DNA of 64,000 bases, from the NCBI GenBank assembly GCA_963747375.1, contig CAVVFL010000011.1, positions 1 through 64,000 on the forward strand. The letters run 5' to 3'. Below are positions 27,006 to 36,511 of the stretch, piece after piece (positions within the stretch are counted from its first letter, which is position 1; every line of letters begins with the position of its first letter). The notes beneath the pieces were generated by a model. That model had not been told where the DNA came from and did no database searches. It saw nothing but the letters and a program-made list of their open reading frames with translations. This DNA comes from Sva-07 sp963747375. GTDB taxonomy: Bacteria > Actinomycetota > Acidimicrobiia > Acidimicrobiales > Ilumatobacteraceae. Made by a program: the position numbers and the translations under genes.

Positions 27006-27996
27006 ATGACAATGAGTCAGATGCGACTGAACCCCCTCAACGGACGGTGGGTGACCATCGTTGCCGAGCGGGCGGAACGCCCGAGCGACTTCGCACCGCG
27101 CGAACACTCGGTCGAATCCGATCCCGATCGGCAGTGCCCGTTCTGCGCCGGCAACGAGGAGGCCACCCCTCCCGCACTCGAGACCGTCGAGGCCGACGGG
27201 TCGTGGTCGATGCGGGTGATCCCGAATCGCTATCCCGCCTTCGACGGCAAGGAACCGTTCGCCGTCCACAACCTCGGCCCCGTCCACGTGATGGCCGAGG
27301 CGAGCGGCATCCACGAAGTGTTCGTGTACACCCCCGACCACGAGTCCGCGCTGCACTTGCTCGACGACGACCATGCCGCCCAGTTGATGCGGGTGCTGCG
27401 CGACCGGTTCGCCGAACACGCCGCCACGCCACAGGTGCGCTACACCCAGGCGATCGTCAACCACGGGTGGGAGGCGGGCGCCTCGATCGCCCATCCCCAC
27501 GGCCAGATCCTCGGCCTGCCGTTCGTCCCCGGCGAGATCCTCGACGAGGAACGCGCCTTCGCCCGCTTCGCCGGCGGCTGCCTGCTGTGCACCACCGTCG
27601 AGGCCGAACTGTCCGCCGACGAACGTGTCATCTTCGCCAACGACGACGTCGCGGTCATCGCTCCGTACTGGAGCGGCGCCCCGTACGAGATGCTCATCGT
27701 GCCCCGACATCACGAGGGCCACCTCCAAGACGCTCCCGACGAGAGCTTGGCGGCTGTCGGCATCGCGCTGCGCGACGCGCTCGGCCATCTGCAACGCGGC
27801 ACTCGGCGACATCGCCTTCAACCTCGGCTTCCACACCGCGCCGCACCAGCACACCGGCCAGTACCACTGGCACGCCCACGTCTGGCCGAACCTCGTCACA
27901 CAGGCCGGGTTCGAACGTGGCACCGGCGTGATGATCAACATCGTGCCCCCCGAGCAGGCCTGCGACGTCTTGCGCTCGGTGGCCGCGTCGGCGTGA
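27006..27996 (+). CDS. galT: Galactose-1-phosphate uridylyltransferase, one frameshift as read
   Basis: Transfers UMP between UDP-glucose and galactose 1-phosphate. A HIT-superfamily enzyme of about 330 residues. The first half has MRLNPLNGRWVTIVAERAER, a CPFC zinc pair, and the catalytic AHPHGQILG. Near 27791 an extra base breaks the frame; the protein continues NAALGDIAFNLGFHTAPHQH and YHWHAHVWPN (second HxHxH-type site) to the stop at 27996. Either ATG 27006 or ATG 27012 can start. Together with galU and the phosphohexomutase it would complete conversion of galactose 1-phosphate to glucose phosphates. Confidence 0.88.
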
Positions 27997-28033
27997 GGCG
28001 ACATGCCCGACCGATCACGGCCGTGAGGCGGCG

Positions 28034-28507
28034 ATGAGTGACGTCACGGTGTCGATCGATCTCGACGCCACGCCCGGCCAGGTCTGGCAGATCGTCGAGC
28101 CGGTCGAACGCCACGTCGACTGGATGGCCGATGCGGTCTCGATCCGCTTCCAGACCGATCAGACCCGAGGGGTCGGCACGGAGTTCCTCTGCGACACCAA
28201 GGTGGGCCCGATCAGGTTGACCGATCGGATGGAGATCACCGAGTGGGTGCCGGCCGTCGATGCCGTTGACGGTGTCGACGCCCAGATCGGGCGGATGGGC
28301 GTTCGCCACAGCGGCATCGTCACCGGCACCGGCGTGTTCACGATCGAACCGATCGGCTCCCGGACCCGATTCACCTGGTCGGAGAATCTCGACTTCCCGT
28401 GGTATCTCGGTGGACGGCTCGGCGAGATCATCGGCGGCAAGCTCGTACTCGGCCCGATCTGGCGCCGCAATCTGAAGGCGCTGCGCCGCGTCGTCGACGC
28501 CCGCTGA
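28034..28507 (+). CDS. SRPBCC (START/Bet v1-like) ligand-binding protein
   Basis: A 157-residue protein of the polyketide cyclase/dehydrase SRPBCC type: VSIDLDATPGQVWQIVEPVE at the start, a beta grip, and a long C-terminal helix (WRRNLKALRRVVDAR). These bind hydrophobic ligands; no catalytic residues are diagnostic. It follows galT by 37 bp on the same strand and converges with glgB. Confidence 0.75.
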   Translation: MSDVTVSIDLDATPGQVWQIVEPVERHVDWMADAVSIRFQTDQTRGVGTEFLCDTKVGPIRLTDRMEITEWVPAVDAVDGVDAQIGRMGVRHSGIVTGTGVFTIEPIGSRTRFTWSENLDFPWYLGGRLGEIIGGKLVLGPIWRRNLKALRRVVDAR

Positions 28508-28519
28508 GCCGGCCCGCCG

Positions 28520-30432
28520 TCAGCCAGGGGATCGGGAACCGAGCCAGACCATCGACATCGGTCCGACGTCGATGAGCGCTGACGAACCGAGCGACTGCCA
28601 TGGCTCGTCCACACCGACGACCGAACGTTGCTCGTCGCCGCGATGCCCGCTCCCCCACCAGCTCGCATCGTCGGTGTCGATGATCACGTCCCACGGGCCG
28701 CCCCACGGCAGCCCGACGCGATAGCCAGGTCGTGTCACCGGCGTGAAGTTGGCGATGCACACGACCGCCACCGATCCGTCGAGATCCCATCGGGTGAAGG
28801 CGTACACGCTGTGGGCCGCGTCGTCGGCGTCGAGCCACTGGAATCCGCCCTGCTCGGTGTCGCGGCGCCACAGCGCCGGCCACGCCTCGGCGGCGCGATT
28901 CAGGGCGCCGATCAGATCGTGCACGCCCCGATGGGCGGCGTGGTCGAGCAGATGCCACGGCAGCCCGGCCTCGTCGTTCCACTCCTCCCACGGGGCCAAC
29001 TCGGCACCCATGAACACCAGCGGCGCCCCGGGCAAGGACCACTGCCAGGCGTACAGCGCCCTGAGCGCGGCGAACCGTTGCCAGTCGTCGCCGCCCATCT
29101 TGCGAAGGAGGCTGCCCTTGCCGTGGACGACCTCGTCGTGGCTCAGCGGCAGCACGAAGCGTTCGTCGTAGGCGTAGAGCATCGCAAAGGTCATCTCGTT
29201 GTGATGGTGGCTGCGATGCACCGGATCGAGCGCGAGGTAGTCGAGCGTGTCGTGCATCCAGCCCAGGTTCCACTTGTGGGTGAACCCGAGACCTCCACTC
29301 GAGGTCGGCGCCGTCACGCCGGGCCACGACGTCGACTCCTCGGCGATCATCAACGCGTCGGGGAACTCGTCGGCGACGACCGAGGTGGTCTCACGCAGGA
29401 AGGCGAGGGCTTCGAGGTTCTCCCGCCCGCCGAACTCGTTGGGCGTCCACTCGCCGTGAGCTCGCGAGTAGTCGAGGTACAGCATCGAGGCAACGGCATC
29501 GACGCGCAGGCCGTCGACGTGGAACTGGTCGAGCCAGTACAGGGCGTTCGCGACCAGGAAGTTGCGGACCTCGTTGCGTCCGTAGTCGAACACGTACGTG
29601 CCCCAGTCGGGATGCTCGCCGCGGCGGGGATCGGGATGCTCGTAGAGCGGCGTGCCGTCGAACCGGGCCAGGCTCCACTCGTCGCGCGGGAAGTGGGCCG
29701 GCACCCAGTCGACGATCACACCGATGCTTGCGTGCGTGCATCTCGTCGACGAATCGGCGGAAACCATCCGGGTCGCCGAAGCGAGCCGTCGGCGAGTAGT
29801 AACCGGACACCTGGTACCCCCACGAGCCACCGAACGGGTGCTCGGCGATCGGCATCAGCTCGACGTGGGTGAACCCGAGACGGGCGACGTGATCGCCGAT
29901 CTCGGTCGCGAGTTCGGCCCAGGTGTCGACCGTGCGCTTCCACGAGGCGAGATGGACCTCGTAGATCCGCAGCGCCGACGTGCCGTCGAGCGTCGAGCGT
30001 CGAGCGTGCATCCATTCGTGGTCGGTCCAGTCGATAGGCACCGGAGGTCGGCACCACGCTCGCATCACTCGGCGGACGCTCGCTCTGGCGCGCCATCGGG
30101 TCGGCCTTGTGCAGCGTGCGGCCGTCACGGGTCGTGATCACGAACTTGTACCGGTGGCCGCTCTGCGCCTCGGGAGCCACCATGGTCCAGATGCCCGTCG
30201 GAACCTCGGAACCGACCGGCGCCAGGGGTTCGGGAATCCAGTCGTTCCAGTCTCCGATGACGGCGACTCCCTGTGCGTTGGGTGCCCACACCCCGAAGCG
30301 GATCGAGCGCGCCGAGCCCGACTCGTCGACGAGGAGCGGCTGCGGACCGAGGAGTTCCCAGAGTCGCCGATGCGTCCCCTCACCGAACAGGTGGAGGTCG
30401 AGATCACCGATCGGTCGGGCGACGTGCGCCAT
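28520..30432 (-). CDS. glgB: 1,4-alpha-glucan branching enzyme GlgB, two frameshifts as read
   Basis: Forms alpha-1,6 branches in glycogen. About 637 residues. The N-terminal CBM48-type domain (FGVWAPNAQGVAVIGDWNDW) is followed by the GH13 barrel. Catalytic sites are visible: nucleophile in HVDGLRVDAVASMLYLDYSR, acid/base in LMIAEESTSWP, transition-state Asp in LSHDEVVHGKGS. The frame breaks near 30033 (repair gives GAYDWTDHEWMH) and near 29733 (repair gives IGVIVDWVPAHF), each by one extra base. The start is ATG 30432. It is divergent from the glycosyltransferase gene with only 43 bp between starts, which must hold both promoters. Confidence 0.9.
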
Positions 30433-30475
30433 CACCACCCAGGGTAGGGCCTCGGCGAGAGTAGGGTGCACGCCC

Positions 30476-31658
30476 GTGCGCGTCTTGATGCTCTCGTGGG
30501 ACTTCCCACCCCGCGCGACCGGTGGGATCGCGGCGCAGGTGAACGGCCTCGAGCGCGGCGCTCGCCGACGATGGCCACGAGGTCGTCGTCCTCACCGTCG
30601 CCGACCGCCCCGCCGAACTCGAGGCCAGGCCCCCGCGCGGCGTACATGTGCTGCGGACGCTCGTCGACCTACCGTGGCTGCCACCGGTGGAAACGGTGAC
30701 ACGGATCGCCTCCGCGAATCACGCGGTCACCAAACTCGGCTCCCGGTTCAGTGGCGACCTCGCCGGCTGGGAACCCGATGTGGTGCACGGCCACGACTGG
30801 CAACTCGGCTGGGCGGCCGACTCGCTGGCGGCGCAGTACGACGTGCCCTTCGTCTTGACGATGCACGGCACCGAGCGGGTGCGTCATGGCGGACAGCTCC
30901 CTCTCGGCCACCCGACCGACATCAACTCGATCGAGTGGTGGTTGGCATTCCAGGCCGACCGCATGATCGCGCCGACCCGTTTCATCGTCGAGCAACTGGT
31001 GATCGGATTCGAACTCGACGTCGATCACATCGCGCACATCCCCAACGGCATCGACCCGTCGCTGTGGCGGCCCGTCGGCGCCCCGGTGACGCCGTACCGC
31101 CGGCGCGATCCGCTGGTGGTGTCGTGGGGACGCGTGCAGTACGAGAAGGGGTTCCAGGTCCTGGCGCGGGCGATCCACGCGCTGCGCAGCCGAGTCCCCG
31201 AGGTGCACGGCGTCATCGCCGGCCGTGGCAGCTATCTCCCTGAACTGCAGACACAGATCGATGTCGAGGGCGTGAGCGACCTCATCGAACTGCCAGGGTT
31301 CGTGCCCGACGCCGACTTGCGTCAACTCGTGCATCATGCGGGATGCGTGGTGATCCCGTCGCTCTACGAGCCGTTCGGCATCGTCGCGCTCGAAGCGCTC
31401 GCCGCGGGCGCCCCCTTGATCGTGGCGCGCACGGGCGGACTCGCCGAACTCGTGGTCGGCACCAACGCCGGCGTCACGTTCGAGCCCGGGAACCCCGACG
31501 ATCTCGCCGACGCGATCGAGCAGGTGCTGACGAACAACGAACTCGCGTCGATCCTGGTCGCCAATGCCCGTGACCTCGTGGAACGCAAGTACGCGTGGGG
31601 GGCCATCGCCCGGGCCACGGCCGAGGTGTACGCCTCCGCCCGGATCACGGCTGGATGA
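30476..31658 (+). CDS. Glycogen-synthase-like GT4 glycosyltransferase, one frameshift as read
   Basis: About 393 residues. It starts VRVLMLSWDFPPRATGGIAA (GTG 30476), the donor-site loop of actinobacterial GlgA/GlgM. An extra G near 30551 breaks the frame at VNGL; the rest continues SAALADDGHEVVVLTVADRP. The C-terminal nucleotide-sugar domain has SWGRVQYEKGFQVLARAI and the ExxxxxxxE motif in SLYEPFGIVALEALAAGAP. M. tuberculosis homologues make maltose 1-phosphate or extend alpha-glucan from ADP-glucose; which applies here is open. Its position between glgB and glgP supports a role in alpha-glucan metabolism. No glgC or glgE is in this window. Confidence 0.85.
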
Positions 31659-31710
31659 ACACTTCGTCATCGGTTCGGACCGTGCCGGGGAGTCGCTAGC
31701 GTCTGCGCCG

Positions 31711-34198
31711 ATGCGACCGCTCCACCAGTTCACCGTCACCAGCAATGTGCCTGCCCCGTTGGAGGGGCTCGAGACGATCGCTGCCAACCTCCAGTGGGCC
31801 TGGAGCCGTCAGCTCGCTCAGCTCTTCGATCGACTCGACGGCTCACCGACCGGCCGTTCGTGGCGCGAGACCGGTCAACATCCCGTCGATCTGATCCGCC
31901 GCACCTCGCCAGCGTGTTGGGATGCGCTCGCCAACGACGAGCAGTACGTCGAGCAGGTCGCACGGGGCCGCGAAGGTCTCGACGAAGCACTCACGGGATC
32001 GACCTGGTTCGGCCGACGCAGCGCCGACGGTCAGACTCCGCTCGAACTCGTCGCCTACTTCTCGCCCGAATTCGGCATCACCGAGGCGCTGCCGCAGTAC
32101 TCGGGGGGACTCGGCGTGCTCGCCGGCGACCACCTGAAGGCCAGCTCCGACCTCGGCGTCCCGCTCGTCGGCGTCGGATTGCTGTACGCCGAGGGGTACT
32201 TCCATCAGGAGCTCGACGGTGAGGGATGGCAGCGCGAACGCAACGAACGCATCGATCCCGACGCCCTCGGGGTCCAGCCGACCGGGGTCGAGGTGCACGT
32301 CGACCTCGCCGGTGTCGACGTGACGGTGCAGGGTCTGGCGCGTCGACGTCGGGCGGATCCCGCTGTACCTGCTCGACACGAACGTGCCGACCAACCCGCC
32401 CGAGGCCATCGCCGTCACCGATCGCCTCTACGGCGGCGACGAGCAACACCGGCTCCGCCAGGAGATCATCCTCGGCATCGGCGGCGTGCGGGCGCTGCGG
32501 GCGCTCGACATCCACCCGCAGGTGTTCCACACCAACGAGGGCCACGCCGGCTTCCTCGGCCTCGAGCGCATCCGCGAGTGGGTCGACCATGGCCTGTCGT
32601 TCGCCGAGGCGACCGAGGCGGTCCGCGCCGGCAGCGTGTTCACCACCCACACTCCCGTGCCGGCCGGCATCGACCAGTTCCCCCTCGACCTCTTCGAGCG
32701 GTACTTCGCATCGTTCGCCGAACAGTGCGGGATCACCTTCGCCGAACTCGTGGCCGTCGGCCAGGGCGCCGCCGATCACGGCAAGTTCAACATGGCCCTG
32801 ATGGGCCTGCGCCTCGCAGCGCGGGCCAACGGCGTCGCCCGTCTCCATGGCGAGGTGTCGCGCCACATGTTCGGTGGACTCTGGCCCGACCTGCCGGTCC
32901 GCGAGGTCCCGATCGGCCACGTCACCAACGGTGTCCACGCCCGATCGTGGGTGAGCGACCGAGTCGACGAGCTGCTCGGGCAGGCGATCGGCGACGACTG
33001 GCATCTCGCCGACGAGAACGACTGGTCCCAGGTCAAGCACCTCGGCCATCACGAGATCTGGGACGTGCGCAATCAGGGACGACGCGAACTCGTCGACATG
33101 GTGCGACATCGAACAGGTGAAGATGTGCTCGACCCTGACGTCCTCACGATCGGGTTCGCCAGGCGCTTCGCCACCTACAAGCGCTCCACACTGCTGCTCA
33201 GCCAGATGGAGCGGCTCAAGGCGTTGCTGCTCGACGCCGACCGACCGGTGCAGTTCGTGTTCGCCGGCAAGGCCCACCCGGCCGACGAACCGGGAAAGGC
33301 GATGATCCGCGAGATCGACCGGCTCGCCCGGTCGGCCGACGTCGGCCACCGGTTCGTGTTCATCGCCGACTACGACATCGGTATCGCCCGCACGATGTAC
33401 CACGGGTGCGACGTGTGGCTCAACACGCCTCGCCGACCGATGGAGGCATGCGGGACCAGTGGCATGAAGGCCGCTCTGAACGGCGTGCTGAACTGTTCGA
33501 TCCGTGACGGCTGGTGGGACGAGATGTCGGCGGATCGAAATGGCTTCGACATCGCGTCATTCGACGACGATGCCGACTACGAACGACGCGACCGTCGCGA
33601 GGCGTCGGCCGCATTCGACGTGATCGAGAACCAGATCGTGGCGTCGTTCTACGAACGTGGCGAGGACGGTCTCCCCCACGACTGGCTCGACCGGATCACC
33701 ACCAACTGGGCAACACTCGGCTGGAACGTCATCGCGAGCCGGATGGTGCGCGACTACGTGACCCAGTACTACGAACCTGCCGCTGTCAGCTCCGACGCGA
33801 TCGTCGCCGACGACGCGGCCCGAGCGCGTGACCTGGCGGCCTGGAAGCTGCGCGTCACCGAGGCCTGGCCCGGCGTTCGGGTCACGATCGACACCGGCGC
33901 GTCGAGCATCGAGCCCGGCGCGGCGACCGACGAGCGGCGCGTCGTCGCCCATGTCGACCCGGGCACGCTCACCCAGAGCGAACTCAGCGTGCAGGTGGTG
34001 CACGGGCCGGTCCTCGCCGACGGGTCGTTCGACGAGCCGCGGATGACGGTGACCGACATGGCAGCTGAAGGCGACAGTCGGTTCACCACGAGCTTCACAC
34101 CCGGTGAGGCCGGGAGGTGGGGGGTCACGGTCCGAGCCATGCCCAAGCATCCCTTGCTCACCGACCTCTCCGACACGGGGCTCGTCGCCACCGACTGA
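31711..34198 (+). CDS. glgP: Alpha-glucan phosphorylase, one frameshift as read
   Basis: Releases glucose 1-phosphate from glycogen. About 829 residues, GT35 of the actinobacterial/archaeal type with an N-terminal DUF3417 region (IAANLQWAWSRQLAQLFDRL). One extra G in the GGG at 32331-32333 breaks the frame; repair gives VQVWRVDVGRIPLYLLDTN. Further motifs: HTNEGHAGFLGLERIREWV, FARRFATYKR, and the PLP-lysine segment ACGTSGMKAALNGVLNCSI. The start is ATG 31711. It is 52 bp after the glycosyltransferase gene, so probably one transcript. A C-terminal domain beyond residue 700 is less conserved. Confidence 0.92.
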
Positions 34199-34293
34199 CC
34201 CGGAATCGACCGCTGCTGCGCTCCCGACCCTCGTTAGCCTGCCCCCGATGACGAGCGACGCGACCACTCAGCGCCCGCGCGCCGTCGCCACGG

Positions 34294-35487
34294 ATGCTGT
34301 TCATCGCGTTCGGCGGGCTCATGGCCAGCCTGGCTGCGGGGTACGGCGTGCTGTTCACCGTCGTCGACGACTACCGCGACGAGTACGGGATCAGCGAAAC
34401 CGCCATCGGCGTGGTCATCGGGATCGGGTTCGTCGCCGGATTCCTCTCGCAGGTGCTCATCGCGCCGCTCGCCGACCGCGGCCACGCACGCAAGGTGGTG
34501 CTCTTCGGCGTTGCGGTGAACGTGGTCGGTCTCCTCCTCATGGGGTTCAGTACGACGCTCGTCCCGATCCTGATCGGTCGCTTCATCTCGGGTATCGGCA
34601 TCGGCGCCGCGGTGCCGGCCGCCCGCCGCATCGTGATCCTCGCCGACCCCAACCATCTCGGCCAGAACCTCGGTCGACTCCTCGCTGCCGAGGTGTTCGG
34701 TTTCGCGCTCGGCCCGGCGATCTCCGCCGTGCTCGTCGGTCCCCTCGGCATTCCGGCGCCGTTCGTCGTGGTCGCCATCGCCACGCTGGTCATGTTGCCG
34801 TTCGTCGCCCGGGTGGCGGTCAGCGAGAGCGGCCCGACGGCCCATCGACGCCTGGCCGTCGACCTGTTGCGGATCCGTCCCTTCGCCGGGGCCGTCGTGC
34901 TCGGCGCCGCCGTGTTCGTGATGATCGGCTCGTTCGATTCGCTGTGGGCCGTCGTCCACGCCGACCTCGGGACCACGAAATGGTTGGCGAACCTCGGCAT
35001 CACCCTGTTCGCGTTGCCGCTCATCATCCTCGGTCCGATCGGTGGACGATGGGCACAGGTGTACGGACCGTTCAAGGTGGCAGTGGCGGGCCTCATCGGC
35101 GGCGCCGTCTTCATGTCGCTCTACGGGCTGATGCCGACGGGCGGGATGATCTTCGCGGTGGCGATGCTGCACGCAGTGAGCGACGGCCTGACGGTGTCGA
35201 GCACCGGCGTCGCCGTCGGCATGACCGTGCCGGAGGATCGTCAGGCCGGAGCGCAAGGTGTGCTCGGCGGCGCCCAAGCGCTGGCCGCCGGGATCATGGC
35301 CGTCGTCACCGGCGCGCTGTACGACCACTACGGCCGAATGGTCGCGTACGCCGTGTGCGGCACCGTGATGCTCGTGCTCGTTGCGACCGGCGCATGGCTG
35401 GCCCGCTCGGCGTGGTCGCTCACTCGTCCACTGCACGTCGACGATCCCGTCGACCCCGAGCTCGCGCCCGTCGCATCCACCGGTTGA
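34294..35487 (+). CDS. MFS transporter (multidrug-type)
   Basis: A 397-residue transporter with 12 predicted helices. The loop after helix 2 has LADRGHARKVV, the DRxGRR-like motif A of the major facilitator superfamily, and SGIGIGAAVPAARR resembles motif C-region packing seen in drug exporters. The substrate is unknown. The start is uncertain: ATG 34294 gives a complete first helix, while an upstream ATG at 34248 (MTSDATTQRPRAVAT) would join it if one extra base near 34290 is removed. Confidence 0.87.
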   Translation: MLFIAFGGLMASLAAGYGVLFTVVDDYRDEYGISETAIGVVIGIGFVAGFLSQVLIAPLADRGHARKVVLFGVAVNVVGLLLMGFSTTLVPILIGRFISGIGIGAAVPAARRIVILADPNHLGQNLGRLLAAEVFGFALGPAISAVLVGPLGIPAPFVVVAIATLVMLPFVARVAVSESGPTAHRRLAVDLLRIRPFAGAVVLGAAVFVMIGSFDSLWAVVHADLGTTKWLANLGITLFALPLIILGPIGGRWAQVYGPFKVAVAGLIGGAVFMSLYGLMPTGGMIFAVAMLHAVSDGLTVSSTGVAVGMTVPEDRQAGAQGVLGGAQALAAGIMAVVTGALYDHYGRMVAYAVCGTVMLVLVATGAWLARSAWSLTRPLHVDDPVDPELAPVASTG

Positions 35488-35514
35488 TCTCGCCGGCGTC
35501 CGTACGCTGGCCCG

Positions 35515-36048
35515 ATGGAGTGGACGGTGCACGGTGAGCGAACGTTGTACGACAGCGAGTGGATGCGCCTCGCTCTCGTCGATGTCGAGCTGCCGAGCGG
35601 TCCCCGATTCGAGCACCACGTGCTGCGGATGCCGGCCGAGGCTGCCGGTGTCGTGGTCGACGATGCCGCCCGTGGCGTGCTGTTGCTGTGGCGTCATCGG
35701 TTCATCACGAACACGTGGGGGTGGGAGATTCCCGCCGGTCGGGTCGACCCCGGCGAGTCGGCCGTCGAGGCGGCGAGTCGGGAGACACTGGAGGAGTCGG
35801 GCTGGGAAGCCGGCCCGCTCACGCCCCTCGTCCGCTACTTCCCGAACAACGGCACGACCGACGCCGCCTTCAACGTCTTCCTGGCCACATCGGCCACTCA
35901 CGTCGGCGAGCCGACCGACCCCGACGAGGCCGAGCGCGTCGAGTGGTTGTCGTGGGCCGTCGTGCGCTCCGAGATCGAGGCCGGACGCGTCCGCGACGGT
36001 CTCTCGCTGACGGGGCTGCTGTACCGGCTCGCGTTCACCGACCGCTGA
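35515..36048 (+). CDS. NUDIX hydrolase (ADP-ribose pyrophosphatase-like)
   Basis: A 177-residue protein with a complete Nudix box: GRVDPGESAVEAASRETLEE followed by SGW, with all metal-binding Glu residues. The flanks (LLWRHRFITNTWGWEIPAG before the box and YFPNNGTTD after it) resemble ADP-ribose pyrophosphatases, so hydrolysis of ADP-ribose or a nucleotide sugar is likely. It starts 27 bp after the MFS gene, probably in the same transcript. Confidence 0.9.
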   Translation: MEWTVHGERTLYDSEWMRLALVDVELPSGPRFEHHVLRMPAEAAGVVVDDAARGVLLLWRHRFITNTWGWEIPAGRVDPGESAVEAASRETLEESGWEAGPLTPLVRYFPNNGTTDAAFNVFLATSATHVGEPTDPDEAERVEWLSWAVVRSEIEAGRVRDGLSLTGLLYRLAFTDR

Positions 36049-36108
36049 GGTCGCGCTCACACGAACTCGGGAGGCTGGGCCCGGCCCCGAGGTGTGGCAG
36101 GGTTGGGC

Positions 36109-36468
36109 ATGGCGTTCGGTCAGTCCTCGGGTCCGCCCGCAACGGGTCAGCAACTCCGTGAACTCCTCGAACTGCTGGTCGCTGCCGGGCACACCGATTT
36201 TCGTGACGCACGAGGTCCGATGGGGTTCACGCAGCGGCAGGCGGCCGGCAAGTTCACCCGCGACGAGGCCGACGAATTCATCGAACGTCTCCAGGCCGAG
36301 GTCTTCGGTGAAGGACCACCCGTGGGCTCGCATGCGTCGACGCCGACCGTTCGACCGACGCCGACGCCGACGCGTCGACCGGTGTCGGAGATCGCGCTCG
36401 ACGAGGTGCCGGTCGAACTCCTCGCAGCGGAGCTGCAACGTCGCGGCTGGGTCGTGCTCCAACCCTGA
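36109..36468 (+). CDS. Small hypothetical protein with helical N-terminus and Pro/Thr linker
   Basis: About 119 residues. The N-terminal half is helical and charged (QQLRELLELLVAAGHTDFRD, QAAGKFTRDEADEFIERLQ), then comes a Pro/Thr-rich linker (TPTVRPTPTPTRRP) and a C-terminal helix (LDEVPVELLAAELQRRGW). No family recognised. The ATG at 36109 or GTG at 36094 can start it. Codon use is as in neighbouring genes, supporting a real gene. It converges with the sugar dehydrogenase gene. Confidence 0.6.
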   Translation: MAFGQSSGPPATGQQLRELLELLVAAGHTDFRDARGPMGFTQRQAAGKFTRDEADEFIERLQAEVFGEGPPVGSHASTPTVRPTPTPTRRPVSEIALDEVPVELLAAELQRRGWVVLQP

Positions 36469-36488
36469 CCTGTCGAGGGGCTCGGACG

Positions 36489-36511
36489 ACGGCGCAACGA
36501 ACGGGCGCCGT
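36489..36511. terminator. Short hairpin between convergent genes
   Basis: A 7-bp perfect stem ACGGCGC / GCGCCGT with a 9-nt loop lies between the stop of the small hypothetical gene (36468) and that of the sugar dehydrogenase (36511-36513). Weak; a bidirectional terminator by position only. Confidence 0.3.

Noticed and set aside
34234..36462. A 742-codon open frame on the minus strand
   Set aside because: It is antisense to the MFS, NUDIX and small hypothetical genes, is low-complexity (His/Asp/Arg/Glu-rich) and has no recognisable motif. GC-rich DNA often gives such shadows.
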